A program made the translations under genes and the position numbers. This document shows, one piece after another, positions 63,674 to 64,000 of a stretch of DNA of 64,000 nucleotides (positions within the stretch are counted from its first letter, which is position 1; each line of letters begins with the position of its first letter). Source of the DNA: Enchytraeus crypticus (lineage: Eukaryota > Annelida > Clitellata > Enchytraeida > Enchytraeidae); the NCBI GenBank assembly GCA_905160935.1, contig CAJHZI010000534.1:341001-405000 (forward strand). The letters are read 5' to 3'. The notes under the pieces are model-generated. The model made no database searches. It was given only the letters and a program-made list of their open reading frames with translations, and was not told where the DNA came from.

Positions 63674-64000
63674 GTGAGCTCATCCTCGAGCGATTTCATA
63701 ATTAATAAAACTCTAACATATGATCCTTTAATAAGGCTGTAAGAAATGATTTTATAATACACCTGTAGCAAATGATTTTATAATTTTAGATTTTGTAATT
63801 TGCACCGCTTTTGGACCGTTTTTACTCGCCTGCTTGATTTTGACTCACTATTGCTCGATATTGTCATTGATGACTGTAGCACTGTAATTGTTGTTATTAT
63901 GATATTAAATCTGTAGCAATTGATTTTATATTAAACCTGTAGGAAATATTTGAACGTCGAGATTGGCCAAGTGAAACAACTTAAGAAGCTTGTTTATTCC

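Noticed and set aside
63497-63742. Stand-alone small TPR gene
   Set aside because: It is CFAP70 exon 24 with read-through into both introns; the conserved part stops exactly at the splice sites.

Overview
This is an AT-rich, intron-rich animal genome segment. Evidence: GT-AG spliced exons separated by introns of hundreds to thousands of bases, many tRNA-derived SINEs, Tc1/mariner-type DNA transposons, non-LTR retrotransposon relics, and abundant (TA)n, (TC)n and (GATT)n microsatellites. A CFAP70 orthologue (axonemal protein) shows that the organism builds motile cilia. The sequence does not let me name the phylum; an invertebrate is most likely.

Layout. (1) 1-10150, plus strand: the 3' part of a multi-exon gene of unrecognised family. 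It encodes tandem modules of about 157 residues, each bounded by cysteines and split over two exons, with short Pro/Lys/His-rich linker exons between them. Modules 1-3 are almost identical in DNA while their introns have diverged; module 4 is divergent and has a shifted internal splice position. The gene ends with a stop at 9910-9912 and a poly(A) signal at 10128. (2) 10150-15750: intergenic, with SINEs, a decayed reverse transcriptase piece on the minus strand, microsatellites and a hairpin. (3) 15751-63673 and beyond, plus strand: CFAP70, of which I place 24 coding exons (3033 bases, 1011 codons) with phases that agree at every junction. The C-terminal end lies outside the window.

The CFAP70 introns are a dense host for other sequence. 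They hold four DNA transposon derivatives (19290-21011, 26312-28942, 30771-31734, 60994-61855), relics of non-LTR retrotransposons (46.4-47.0 and 48.6-49.5 kb, minus strand), at least five dispersed repeat families, six minisatellites, long AT palindromes, and a nested four-copy family of an unrecognised Lys/Ser/Asp-rich gene (32.7-34.6 kb plus strand; 47.0-52.1 kb minus strand). One copy of that family keeps a CCAAT/TATA promoter and a spliced 5' UTR, but every copy has a broken frame here.

Main points for a second look: the modular gene at the left end (near-identical exons, divergent introns); the nested gene family; repeated duplication of exon edges inside CFAP70; a SINE-like family in which one 5' head carries two different 3' tails that end in different microsatellites; and a Tc1 derivative made of an inverted duplication of about 690 bp. 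All family names are from memory of protein families and from reading the translation; no search was run.
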